Assembly: GCA_002435745.1 (NCBI GenBank)
Contig: DIWT01000037.1
Span: forward strand, 19,166-64,042
Length of the DNA: 44,877 nt
Direction of reading: 5' to 3'
DNA from: a bacterium UBP15_UBA6099
GTDB taxonomy: Bacteria > UBP15 > UBA6099
Position 1 is the first letter of the stretch. The number at the start of each line of letters is the position of its first letter. The notes below the pieces were generated by a model. It worked only from the letters and a program-made list of their open reading frames with translations. It ran no database searches and was not told the DNA's origin. Both the position numbers and the translations under genes were made by a program. Shown here in pieces: positions 34,379 through 42,745 of the stretch.

Positions 34379-34398
34379 CTCCGGCATCCTTGCCGGAG
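34379..34398 (-). promoter_or_regulatory. Hairpin in the flagellin 5' leader
   Basis: Perfect 8-bp stem CTCCGGCA/TGCCGGAG with a 4-base loop, about 23 bp upstream of the flagellin ATG and just before its AGGAGG. It could affect mRNA stability or ribosome access. I could not find a convincing sigma28 promoter in 34399-34797. Confidence 0.4.
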
Positions 34399-34585
34399 GA
34401 TCGTCAGTCCGGGCAATTGCGCATTTTCCGCCGCGCGCAACAACGATCCCTCTCAGGCTCGCGCAACGCCCAACCGCCGCGCATGCCCGCGATCAGAAAC
34501 GCTTATTGCCCGACCATGCCCGCGTTCCGCGCCGCTGCGCGATTCCCGCGAACACGCTTTCTGCCTTTTTCCTTCTCTGTCATCT

Positions 34586-34648
34586 TTAATCGACATAAAA
34601 GCCGTTCGACTTAACACCGTCTCCAAAATATTTGCTCTCTTGCTCCAT
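34586..34648 (-). CDS. Possible 20-residue small protein upstream of flagellin
   Basis: ATG at 34648 preceded by GGAGGAAATA, one of the best ribosome sites in the window, followed by only 20 codons (MEQESKYFGDGVKSNGFYVD) and TAA. It reads toward flagellin, 230 bp upstream. It may be a genuine small protein, a leader peptide, or the remnant of a lost flagellin-like reading frame. No homology is recognisable. Confidence 0.35.
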   Translation of the reverse strand: MEQESKYFGDGVKSNGFYVD

Positions 34649-34797
34649 TATTTCCTCCGGCCGTTGCGCGTTCGCATTCGGCCCCGGCCTCTCGCGCCCG
34701 CCACGCGTTTGACTCCGCCCCCCCTTCTTATATATCCTTATTGTCGCGGATGCCTCGCGCTCCGCTCCCACTTCTATTTATGCGAGGTTGCCTTCTT

Positions 34798-35517
34798 ATG
34801 AAAGACCAACGAGTTCTCGTCGTCGCGGCCCATCCCGACGACGCCGATTTCTACTGCGGCGGCGCTGTCGCCTACTGGATTTCCAAGGGAGCCGCGGTCG
34901 ACTATGTAATTTGCACGGACGGCGCCATCGGCGCCGACTCCGCAGACATCGTCCCCGCCGAGCTTGCCGCCCTCAGAAAAAAGGAACAGTCCGACGCCAA
35001 CGCCGCCCTCGGCGTCCGTCAAACCGTCTGGCTCGACTACCCGGACTTCTCCCTCGCCGCCGGCGAACAACTCCGCAAAGACATCGCGCGTCAAATCCGT
35101 CGCTTCAAACCCCACATCCTCGCCACCTTTGACCCGTGGCTCCGCTACGAGCTCCACCCCGACCACACTGTCGCCGGACGCGAAACCATCTACGCCCGCC
35201 TCGCCGCCAGACTCCCTCTCCGCTACCCCGACCTCAACGACGAAGGCCTCCTCTCATGGCCCGTCGACCGTCTATTCCTTTTTAAAACAGATAATCCTAA
35301 CACTTGGATCGACACCGAGGACTTCATTGAAACCAAATTCAACACTCTCAAATGCCATGCCTCCCAATTCAAAGAACTCGCTTCCGACGACACCGTCGGC
35401 CTTTCTCTTCTCAAACAACTCTCCAAGCGTCATCCTGAGACAGGCCGCATCGCAGAACCGTTCAGAAATATCCCGCTGGAAGGTTTAGATGGTCTTATGA
35501 ATTACATCTCTCTCTAA
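34798..35517 (+). CDS. PIG-L (LmbE-like) N-deacetylase
   Basis: 239 aa. The metal-binding AHPDDADF motif is at the N-terminus and the second histidine motif ELHPDHTVAG at about residue 120. The family removes acetyl groups from N-acetylglucosamine-type sugars (GlcNAc-inositol, mycothiol or bacillithiol precursors, antibiotics, or surface glycans). The start at 34798 has GAGG 10 bp upstream. It is divergent from flagellin, so a role in modifying a flagellar or surface glycan is imaginable but unproven. The following hydrolase gene starts 25 bp after it, so the two may be co-transcribed. Confidence 0.85.
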   Translation: MKDQRVLVVAAHPDDADFYCGGAVAYWISKGAAVDYVICTDGAIGADSADIVPAELAALRKKEQSDANAALGVRQTVWLDYPDFSLAAGEQLRKDIARQIRRFKPHILATFDPWLRYELHPDHTVAGRETIYARLAARLPLRYPDLNDEGLLSWPVDRLFLFKTDNPNTWIDTEDFIETKFNTLKCHASQFKELASDDTVGLSLLKQLSKRHPETGRIAEPFRNIPLEGLDGLMNYISL

Positions 35518-35542
35518 TCTTTCGTCTGAAAGCAGGCGCAAT

Positions 35543-37834
35543 ATGAAATACTATTCGTTACGGCTTCTTTTCTTCTTGTTTTTATTAGCTTTTTTCTCGA
35601 TTTCCTCCAGTTGCGCGCTTTGCAATATTTCTATTCAAGATTTCTACGGCTATGATTCATCTGCTCCTTTAAATCCGAAATTGTCCATTCTTGAAGAATC
35701 TCTCGACTATTCCCTCTACCGTGTCGATTTCGACAGTGTATGGGGTCGCCGCGTTCCGGCTCTGTATATGGTTCCGAAGAAATGTGGCCATCTTAATCCG
35801 TCAATAGTATTCGGACACGGCTTTACAGGAAAGAAAGAGGACATGCGCAAATATTTATCCCTGCTTTCCGAAAAATGCTACTGCGCTATCTCGATTGATA
35901 TGTGGTATCATGGAGAACGCAATATCGCAAACAAGAAAATATACAGCAAACATCTCTACCAGATGCGAGAAGGCCTCGCCGGTTCGGTTGTCGATCTTCG
36001 TCGCGCCGTAGACTTCCTTGAGACAAGGAGCGACGAGGTTGACCAATCACGTATTTCCTATCTCGGCGGCAGCATGGGCGGCATACTGGGCGCTCTCTTG
36101 GCCGGGGTGGAATCCCGCATCAAATGCCCTGTTCTTGTCGTTGGTGGGGCAGATTGGTCATATCTGGTTAAAAACAGCATCGTCGTTCAGGTCGACCTCT
36201 CTAATGACGGCATGTCCAGAAGTCTCGCCGATTCGGCCAGACGCATCCTCGCTCCTGTCGATCCAATCAATACTGTCCAACTCATATCTCCCCGCCCCCT
36301 CCTCATGATTAACGCCAAACATGATATACTTGTTAACCCTGCCTCCAATAAAAAAATGTTCCTCCGCGCTAAATCGCCCCGCAAAATCGTCTGGTTTGCA
36401 TCCGGTCACGGCGTGCCCGAAGATGAAACTATGGAAATCGTCATTGATTGGTACGATAAGTATCTACGCAATGACCATGTGCCAAATTTCGATTCGATCA
36501 ATGAAGGATGGAAAACCGAAGCAGTTAATATAGACATGTCCGCACAACTGCCCCCCGTGTCTGATTCCATACCTCTTTCCGAGTATCTTGCATACGACCG
36601 CGACCTCCCGCTTATCAGTCTAAGAGACCCGATACCCTCGTCTGACCCAGCCGTGTCCAAATACGCAATATCGTTTCAAGGGGTTCGGGATCGCGTTGTT
36701 TCCGGCGTCCTTAACATCCCCTCGCAAGGTTCCGCGCCTTATCCCGTTGCTGTCTACATACATGACATCAGCGACAGTCCCTCAAACCTTGCTATGCTCG
36801 TGGACACACTTGCCCGCATCGGCTACGCTTCCGTATCCATAGACTCTTACCAATTCACGGATAAGGCGTCTGACCCTCTTGTTGCCGTGTCAAACGGCCC
36901 TTTCAATGCTAGAAACCTTTATGTACAAACAATTCAGGACAATATAAGGCTTATAGATTTTCTTGAAAAGTTGAACACCGTCACCACAAGCGGCTTGACC
37001 TTTATCGGAGAGGGTTCCGGAGCCTCCATCGCTCTCTCTGCTTCATTTTTAGACTCTAGAATACAAAAGGTGGTCTCGATAGATTCACCCGCTGATCTGT
37101 TAAAGTATCAGCTTTCGAAGTTGTACGATGTAGCCTCTGTTCCTCTGTCTTGGTCGAACGAAAGCTATTCCCGCAATGCTTTTGCGCCTGTTGATCCGTT
37201 AAACCTCATTAATAATGCCTCAAGCGCTACTATTCTGTTTATCAGAAAGGGTAAATCGAACGAAAACGAATTTCTAAACACCCTGTCCATATATAAAAAC
37301 GTCCCCGGCGCTTTTTATGTTCCGAACACGTTGTCCGATGCCGTTTCAAAAGAATCTGACATCGGAATCGCGCTTGCCACAATCGCTTCGTTTATTGCAG
37401 ACACCCACAACCATAAGTCAACTGATCTTGTTTCTTATTTGCATAATATTTCGTTTGTGCCCATTAATGCAGCTAGCGAGCCTGATATATCATCCGTACA
37501 CGACCCCATCCCCCATACCTGCTCTGTTTCAAATATTAATGCCAATCTGCCTATTTCCATCGTCTCATCCCCAATCATCATCAACGCGAGAATCGATTGC
37601 GCGACCGATTCGCCTGAAACCGTGATCGCTGCCATGTCCGGCATGAACAAACATGTTTCTTATATCCAGCTTTATGATAATGGACAAAATGGCGATAATG
37701 CGGCAGGCGACAATATATTTACCGGCTCTTTCGAAATCCCATCATCAGGCTATGATTCTTTTGATATTAGGGTCGGCGGCGTTACAAATAGCTGGTCTCC
37801 CTTGATTGAAAAAACCATATCAATTGCACGCTAG
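35543..37834 (+). CDS. Secreted double alpha/beta hydrolase with C-terminal beta domain
   Basis: 763 aa with an N-terminal hydrophobic signal ending near SSCALC, possibly a lipoprotein. The first alpha/beta hydrolase domain (about 60-305) has a full triad: Ser177 (GGSMGG), Asp261 (NAKHDILVNP) and His289 (ASGHGVPED). A second hydrolase-like domain (about 365-620) has GEGSGA (Ser492) but no clear acid-histidine pair, so it may be inactive. The C-terminal part (about 670-763) contains QLYDNGQNGDNAAGDNIFTG, a pattern of immunoglobulin-like domains in surface proteins. GC content and codon choice (many TTT, AAT, ATA) are clearly lower than in the flanking genes, suggesting later acquisition. The substrate is unknown; acyl esters or peptides are possible. 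Confidence 0.78.
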   Translation: MKYYSLRLLFFLFLLAFFSISSSCALCNISIQDFYGYDSSAPLNPKLSILEESLDYSLYRVDFDSVWGRRVPALYMVPKKCGHLNPSIVFGHGFTGKKEDMRKYLSLLSEKCYCAISIDMWYHGERNIANKKIYSKHLYQMREGLAGSVVDLRRAVDFLETRSDEVDQSRISYLGGSMGGILGALLAGVESRIKCPVLVVGGADWSYLVKNSIVVQVDLSNDGMSRSLADSARRILAPVDPINTVQLISPRPLLMINAKHDILVNPASNKKMFLRAKSPRKIVWFASGHGVPEDETMEIVIDWYDKYLRNDHVPNFDSINEGWKTEAVNIDMSAQLPPVSDSIPLSEYLAYDRDLPLISLRDPIPSSDPAVSKYAISFQGVRDRVVSGVLNIPSQGSAPYPVAVYIHDISDSPSNLAMLVDTLARIGYASVSIDSYQFTDKASDPLVAVSNGPFNARNLYVQTIQDNIRLIDFLEKLNTVTTSGLTFIGEGSGASIALSASFLDSRIQKVVSIDSPADLLKYQLSKLYDVASVPLSWSNESYSRNAFAPVDPLNLINNASSATILFIRKGKSNENEFLNTLSIYKNVPGAFYVPNTLSDAVSKESDIGIALATIASFIADTHNHKSTDLVSYLHNISFVPINAASEPDISSVHDPIPHTCSVSNINANLPISIVSSPIIINARIDCATDSPETVIAAMSGMNKHVSYIQLYDNGQNGDNAAGDNIFTGSFEIPSSGYDSFDIRVGGVTNSWSPLIEKTISIAR

Positions 37835-37844
37835 GACTAACTCC

Positions 37845-38327
37845 ATGGATATTGAGCTTAAAGATATAGCTTATTCAGATATCCCCATGATCAACAGATG
37901 GCTGACTCTTGAGCATGTAATGCGACGCTGGGGCAATGTTACGTTTGAAGACCTGCATGCGCAAGGTCTCGGCAATTCGGTCATTGTTTGCGACGGCCTG
38001 CCCGTCGGCTATATCCAGTGGCAACATCCTAGTAGAAGCGAACTGGACACCGCCGGACTGTGTGATATCCCGACCGACATTGTCGACATTGATATCTTCG
38101 TCGGTGAATTATCTATGCTTCGGCGCGGAATCGGGCATTGCGCTGTCCGATGTCTTATAGATAGGTTTATTCATCAATTCGGCGCGTCTTTCACCTTTAT
38201 GGCTTGTGCGGCGATAGACAACTTAGCGTCCATTAAAATGTTCGAAAAGGCCGGATTCAAACAAGACCGCGTATTTGACGATGCCCCTGACGGCGGGCTT
38301 CATGCTCTTTTGCTTTATCGGTTATAA
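37845..38327 (+). CDS. GNAT acetyltransferase, AAC(6')-like
   Basis: 160 aa. The acetyl-CoA-binding region reads VDIDIFVGELSMLRRGIGHCAV and the C-terminal block NLASIKMFEKAGFKQ, which together resemble aminoglycoside 6'-N-acetyltransferases and related GNAT enzymes. Similarity to that group does not prove drug resistance; many relatives acetylate other amines. The ATG at 37845 lies 10 bp after the hydrolase stop, so the two genes are likely co-transcribed. It shares the lower GC of that gene. The ribosome site is weak. Confidence 0.78.
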   Translation: MDIELKDIAYSDIPMINRWLTLEHVMRRWGNVTFEDLHAQGLGNSVIVCDGLPVGYIQWQHPSRSELDTAGLCDIPTDIVDIDIFVGELSMLRRGIGHCAVRCLIDRFIHQFGASFTFMACAAIDNLASIKMFEKAGFKQDRVFDDAPDGGLHALLLYRL

Positions 38328-38569
38328 TTGAAAAAATATCAATAAAATACGATATAATAATGCAATTATAATGAAATTTATGTCGCCCCAAAACATGTTT
38401 TTTATTCTTTTTTGTAACGATAATTACATTGTTGAGCAGCACATGGACAGTTATGTTCAATCGTAGTTTAATTTGTCCAGAGCATATATCATAAATTTCT
38501 CATTGTTTCTACAAGTCTTTTGTTTTAGTAAAATCTAATCGCAGACAAGTCGATTTAGGACACACTGTC

Positions 38570-38731
38570 ATGAAGTCCGTCAACGCGCTCAAAAACAGCA
38601 TTGGACACTTCCCTTTCGTTTCAGTTTTGAGACAGGTTCAGCCGTCTAATTCTGATTGGACAATCATCACGGCGCGAGAAAACAAGAAGAAAAAACATCC
38701 ATCACTCGCCACGGAAAATGCCGCTGTATAG
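38570..38731 (+). CDS. Possible 53-residue small protein
   Basis: ATG at 38570 with TTAGGA 9 bp upstream, 53 codons, ending TAG at 38729. It begins MKSVNALKNSIGHFPF and ends with a basic stretch (ENKKKKHPS). No family is recognised. It is the only supportable gene in the AT-rich gap 38328-38739, which otherwise holds several TATAAT-like hexamers. It ends 8 bp from the stop of the convergent thiL gene. Confidence 0.35.
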   Translation: MKSVNALKNSIGHFPFVSVLRQVQPSNSDWTIITARENKKKKHPSLATENAAV

Positions 38732-38739
38732 CTTGGTTG

Positions 38740-39759
38740 TTAAAAATGAAGAAATGAGGCTTCCGGCCATGGAAGTATTTCGCCGGAGGAAGAAACAAGC
38801 GTGATGCCGCGTTCGCGCGGAATAATTTCGCCTATCCTCGTAGCGCGTGTTCCGGCAGACTCGATATTTCGTTCTAAATCGTCAACTTTTGAGGCGGATG
38901 CGGTTATCAGCAGATTGAAATCCTCTCCGCCGCGAACGGCGAAAGAGGCGAAAGGGACATCTGAGCGTCTGGCCCACGCGCGGAGATCGGGCGACGTGGG
39001 TATTTTTTCCTCGTGAATTACCGCGCCTACGCCGGATCTGGCTGCGAGACGAGGCAAATCCACCGCAAGGCCGTCGCTGAGATCCATCATTGCCGTCGGA
39101 GCAAGAGACGCAGAAGCGGCCAGCCCAGCCGCAAGTGAAGGTTCCGGAGCCAGATGACGGTTGATAAGGCGCTTCATAAAAGGAATAGTGATTTCGGATT
39201 TCGGAAACAAGCTGAGTATCTGCAGTCCCGCCGCGCTGTCTCCGCACGTGTCTGTGACAAGAATTATATCGCCGGGAGCCGCGCCTTTGCGAAGGATCGC
39301 GCGATTTTTGCGCGCGCGGCCCAGCATGGCGATATTGACAATAGCCCTGTCCGAGCGCACGGTGTCGCCTCCCGCAATGACGACGCCGTATCTTTCACAA
39401 GCGGCGGCGATGCCTTCATAAAGGGATTTCATAAAGTATTCCCTCGCGCGAGGCCTTGCGCCGACGGAGACAACAGCCGCAGTAGGCTTGCCGCCCATCG
39501 CCGCGATGTCGCTGACGCTTGCCGCAATCGCTTTCCAGCCCACTTGATAGGGAGATGCCCATTCAAGGTTGAAGTGAACGCCCTCGACCAACAGGTCGGT
39601 TGTCACGAGGGTCTCGGAGTCGTCCGCGCTCTCGCAGAGCGCCGCCGCGTCGTCTCCTATCCCGACGCGCACCGGCGGCCCCGGCGGGCCGAGGATGGTT
39701 TTGATGCGCTCTATCAGCGCATCCTCGCCGAGTTGTTCTTTGCCGCGTTTTCCGGCCAT
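38740..39759 (-). CDS. thiL: Thiamine-monophosphate kinase
   Basis: 339 aa. ThiL signatures are complete: VGIGDDAAAL, TTDLLVEGVHF, AASVSDIAAMGGKP, VIAGGDTVRS, DTCGDSAAGL, MMDLSDGLAVDLPRLA and GGEDFNLLI. It phosphorylates thiamine monophosphate to thiamine pyrophosphate with ATP in the cytoplasm. The ATG at 39759 gives normal length; the frame extends to a TTG at 39828 whose ribosome site is too close. It is divergent from tsaE. No other thiamine genes are in the window apart from the ThiF/MoeB-type protein far upstream. Confidence 0.93.
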   Translation of the reverse strand: MAGKRGKEQLGEDALIERIKTILGPPGPPVRVGIGDDAAALCESADDSETLVTTDLLVEGVHFNLEWASPYQVGWKAIAASVSDIAAMGGKPTAAVVSVGARPRAREYFMKSLYEGIAAACERYGVVIAGGDTVRSDRAIVNIAMLGRARKNRAILRKGAAPGDIILVTDTCGDSAAGLQILSLFPKSEITIPFMKRLINRHLAPEPSLAAGLAASASLAPTAMMDLSDGLAVDLPRLAARSGVGAVIHEEKIPTSPDLRAWARRSDVPFASFAVRGGEDFNLLITASASKVDDLERNIESAGTRATRIGEIIPRERGITLVSSSGEILPWPEASFLHF

Positions 39760-39980
39760 CTGCGCGCGCGCTCTCTGTTCCGGGCTTCCAGTCCGCGTGC
39801 CGCCGTCAGCCCTTTTCTGCGCCTGCAACGTCCTGCGGCGCGTCCGTGTATTCTACATCAAAACCTCGCCGCTGAACACACCCGCCGCGGAGCGCTTCTC
39901 GCGCCTGTTTAAAAGGAACCGTTTTGTTGCTATATTATTGCCGCGCGCGGCGTTCGTCGCCGCGCGGTTCGGAGGGCGCG

Positions 39981-40484
39981 GTGGAAGTGCGGACTATCGC
40001 CGACATAGAGACGGTCTCGGCGGCGGACACCGAGGAGCTTGGGCGGCTCATAGGAGAGGCGCTCGAGCGCGGCGCATTTATTGCCCTCGAAGGCGACCTC
40101 GGCGGCGGCAAAACCACTTTTACGCGCGGCCTCGCGCGCGGCCTCGGCATCGCCTCCAACGTCACCAGCCCCACATTCCAGCTAGTCCGCGAATACGAAG
40201 GCCGCCTCGCCCTTTTCCACTTCGATTTCTATCGTCTCGAAACCGCCTCTGAGCTTGTGGATTTGGACATCGGCTACTGCCTCGGCGCGGGCGTAGTCGT
40301 GGCGGAGTGGGCGGACAGGTTTCCGCCTCCCGAATCGGACTCGCTTTTGAGGCTCAGGTTCGACTGGGCGGGCGAGAGCCGACGGCGCATCCGCGTCGAA
40401 GCATGCCCCCGCGCTGCCGCCGCCCTCGGAAAATCGGACTCCCTCAGGCTCAGGCTGTCCGCGCCGCACGGAGTCGAAAAATGA
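39981..40484 (+). CDS. tsaE: tRNA threonylcarbamoyladenosine biosynthesis ATPase TsaE
   Basis: 167 aa. Walker A is GDLGGGKTTF, followed by TSPTFQLVREYEGRL, LFHFDFYRL and VVVAEWADRF, the standard TsaE order. It is the ATPase that resets the TsaB-TsaD complex making the t6A modification of tRNA at position 37. The start is a GTG; 39981 is 5 bp after GGAGG, and a second GTG at 39987 is equally possible. An in-frame TTG at 39924 has no support. It overlaps tsaB by four bases, which agrees with joint function. Confidence 0.93.
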   Translation: MEVRTIADIETVSAADTEELGRLIGEALERGAFIALEGDLGGGKTTFTRGLARGLGIASNVTSPTFQLVREYEGRLALFHFDFYRLETASELVDLDIGYCLGAGVVVAEWADRFPPPESDSLLRLRFDWAGESRRRIRVEACPRAAAALGKSDSLRLRLSAPHGVEK

Positions 40485-41179
40485 AAATCCTCGGCATAAG
40501 CACCTCCGGCTCGGTCTGCGGCGTCGCACTGATGAGCGACGGCGTCATACTCGGCTGCGACTCTTTTCCGGGCGCGCGCAAATGTTCCGAGGAGCTGATT
40601 CCCCGGATGGAGCGCCTTCTTTCCTCCAACGGCCTCGATTTGCGCTCGCCGGATATGTTCGCGGTAGACATCGGCCCCGGCGGCATGACCGGGCTGAAAA
40701 TCGGCATCGTCACAATCAGGACCCTCTCTCAAGTCCTTTCCATCCCCATCTCTCCGGTATCGTCGCTCGAAGCGCTCGCGCGCTCCGCCCCCGAAGACGC
40801 CGCTCTAGTGATGCCGGCCCTGCCCTGTACGAAGTCCACCTTCTACGCCGCCCTGTTCCGCCGCGCTCCCGGCTCCCCGCCCGAACGCCTCTCGCCGGAC
40901 GCCCTGCTCGACCCCGACTTACTCCCATCGCTACTCTCCGCCGCGCCCGGCGACCAGCCCCTCCACATCGTCGGAGCCGCCCCGGACGCCCTCCGCGCCG
41001 CCCTCTCCTCGCTAATCGGCTCCCGCGCTCTCTTCCGCGACCCTGCCGACTCCCGCCCGACCGCTGTCGCTGTCTGTGAAATCGCCGCCTCCGGCCCTAC
41101 GCCTTCCCGATTCTCCGACATCCTTCCTAACTATCTGTGCGTCACTGCGGCGGAAAACAACTTCGGCATAAAAGTCTGA
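40481..41179 (+). CDS. tsaB: tRNA threonylcarbamoyladenosine biosynthesis protein TsaB
   Basis: 232 aa, normal for TsaB (YeaZ). It begins MKILGISTSGSVCGVAL and has IGPGGMTGLKIGIVTIRTLSQVLSIP, matching the GPGSFTGLRIG-type motif of the ASKHA fold, with Met and Lys as variants. The C-terminal half is divergent and Pro/Ala-rich, as is common. TsaB is the non-catalytic partner of TsaD in t6A synthesis. The ATG overlaps the tsaE stop (ATGA), giving coupled translation. tsaD is not in this window. The gap after it (41180-41474) contains the terminator of the convergent gene and a short pseudo-ORF only. Confidence 0.92.
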   Translation: MKILGISTSGSVCGVALMSDGVILGCDSFPGARKCSEELIPRMERLLSSNGLDLRSPDMFAVDIGPGGMTGLKIGIVTIRTLSQVLSIPISPVSSLEALARSAPEDAALVMPALPCTKSTFYAALFRRAPGSPPERLSPDALLDPDLLPSLLSAAPGDQPLHIVGAAPDALRAALSSLIGSRALFRDPADSRPTAVAVCEIAASGPTPSRFSDILPNYLCVTAAENNFGIKV

Positions 41180-41397
41180 CCCGGCCCCCTCTCGCCGCCT
41201 TCTCGTTCACCCCGGATTCATCAACATGAAATATTGTCTGTTAAATTTCGACGATAACTTCGCAATGTTTTCAATGTTTACCAAACAAAATGACGTGAAA
41301 AGTTTCGGAAAAGGGGCTTGAGGAAATAACTTTTTTCAAAGGGGTTTTCCCCAATCGCCGAAGGCGAAATCCTCTACTTTCTTTTATCTTTTCTCAA

Positions 41398-41439
41398 AAT
41401 AAAAAGCGCCGGAGCGGAAATTCGTTCCACTCCGGCGCC
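41398..41439 (-). terminator. Rho-independent terminator of the LolA-like gene
   Basis: On the minus strand a stem GCGCCGGAGTGGAA pairs with TTCCGCTCCGGCGC (one internal mismatch) and is followed by TTTTTATTTTGAG. It begins about 35 bp after the stop codon. Confidence 0.85.
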
Positions 41440-41474
41440 GTAATCCGTCAAACGTTATCGCCCCTTCGGGCTGT

Positions 41475-42440
41475 TCAGCGCTTATCCGAAAGATTCCTGC
41501 CCTTGAAGAAATCCTCCCACAGTTTGTCCGGCAGATCCGGGTTCAGCTTGAGGTTGGAAAACAGCTTCACGTGAACCAGATTGTTTCCCTCGTACTCCAT
41601 CAGGCCGGCAAACATGCTCGTCTTCGGATCTATGAATATATCCAGTTTGGAGACGCCTCTGCCGGCGGCGGCGGTCTTCGGCGTCATCGTCAGCTTGTAA
41701 ATCTCCGCGGGGCGGTTTATGTTCTTCTTCATCGTCAACACGCCGGTTTCCGTGTTCATCTCAAAGTCCTCTTTTACATACAGCGGAGCCTTCGACACCG
41801 AGATGTTGCTGTTGTCGAAGAACGTCTGGTAGCGCGCTATGGTCTTGCCGATCGCAATGTCCGGAATCTCGAACCCGCGCAGGTCGCGGATCTCGTCCGG
41901 CTTCTTGTGATAAACTTCTTTGCGCGACGCGATCATGAGAAGCTTGAGAGTCGCTTTCCACTGTATCGCTATCGGCATCTTCGCAAACTCGGAATTGCTC
42001 AGGTATGGAAACACTATGTATACGTTCTGAGAGTCCTTGTGGCCGAAGTTGAACGTCGTGCCGTCCGTGTACGCCAGCATGTACGACACGCCCTTGTCGA
42101 TAATCGAGCCGCTCTCGAAGTCCTCGTTCAGCGAAACGCGGTATTTCAACAGCGTCTTGCCCGGCTTCCTGAAACGTATCTGAAACACGTTGTAGTCCCA
42201 GTCCGGCTTGTCGTCCTCTTTGGCATACTCTGGAAAATTCTTGATGAACGTCTTCGTCCTCTGCGCGTAAGAGAACAGGTCGCACGAGTACGAGTTGACA
42301 TCATTGTCCCACTTCTCCACCACGCCCTTCCACAACTGAGCCGCAGTCGGCTCCGCCGCCTCGACAGGGCGCGCCGCGAACGCCGCCAGCGCGAAGATCG
42401 CGCAGACCAACATACTCGAAATCCAGCTTCTCTTTCTCAT
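41475..42440 (-). CDS. Periplasmic LolA-like / DUF1571-type protein
   Basis: 321 aa with a signal peptide (about 1-28, ending PVEA-AEP). The mature part has the pattern of outer-membrane lipoprotein-sorting folds: an N-terminal YSCDLFSYAQRTKTFIK strand, FQIRFRKPGKTLLKYR, a central DLRGFEIPD and late KLDIFIDPKTSMFAGLMEY. DUF1571 proteins share this layout; it could carry lipids or lipoproteins across the periplasm, but the cargo is unknown. GGAGG lies 5 bp before the ATG. It stands alone, with its own terminator. The gap 42441-42745 holds the promoter of the next gene and nothing else recognisable. Confidence 0.75.
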   Translation of the reverse strand: MRKRSWISSMLVCAIFALAAFAARPVEAAEPTAAQLWKGVVEKWDNDVNSYSCDLFSYAQRTKTFIKNFPEYAKEDDKPDWDYNVFQIRFRKPGKTLLKYRVSLNEDFESGSIIDKGVSYMLAYTDGTTFNFGHKDSQNVYIVFPYLSNSEFAKMPIAIQWKATLKLLMIASRKEVYHKKPDEIRDLRGFEIPDIAIGKTIARYQTFFDNSNISVSKAPLYVKEDFEMNTETGVLTMKKNINRPAEIYKLTMTPKTAAAGRGVSKLDIFIDPKTSMFAGLMEYEGNNLVHVKLFSNLKLNPDLPDKLWEDFFKGRNLSDKR

Positions 42441-42685
42441 GATGCCTCCGTCCTAGATTGTATTTTCCGGCCTTTTTTCATCCGCGCCGCCGTCGGCTCC
42501 GCCGCCATGCCGCGCGATTTTGAATTCTACCCGCAATACGGTTCCTTTTTAAAGATTTTTTTCAAAATAGCCGCGCCCGCGCCTTCTGTTCCCCGAAAAG
42601 CCCCTCCATTCTTCCATCATTTAATGCCCTCTTCTCGCCCAACCCTTACACGCCCCGCGATAAAACCCTCTCGCTCCCCCTCTTG

Positions 42686-42694
42686 TGCTATAAT
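42686..42694 (+). promoter_or_regulatory. Extended -10 promoter for the Nif3-like gene
   Basis: TGCTATAAT, an exact TGn plus TATAAT, about 52 bp before the ATG at 42746. No -35 is visible. This is the same architecture as the promoter before the acyltransferase gene at 14265. Confidence 0.6.
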
Positions 42695-42745
42695 TCCGGC
42701 GGCGCAACCGCGCGACAGCCGCTTGCGCCGGGAGGACGACGCCAC

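Noticed and set aside
34399..34797. Sigma28 promoter for flagellin
   Set aside because: A GGCAATAA-like match exists near 34500, but no TAAA-type -35 lies at the proper distance, so I did not annotate it.
41226..41321. 31-codon ORF after tsaB
   Set aside because: No ribosome site, no conservation evidence and only short length; probably chance in an AT-rich gap.
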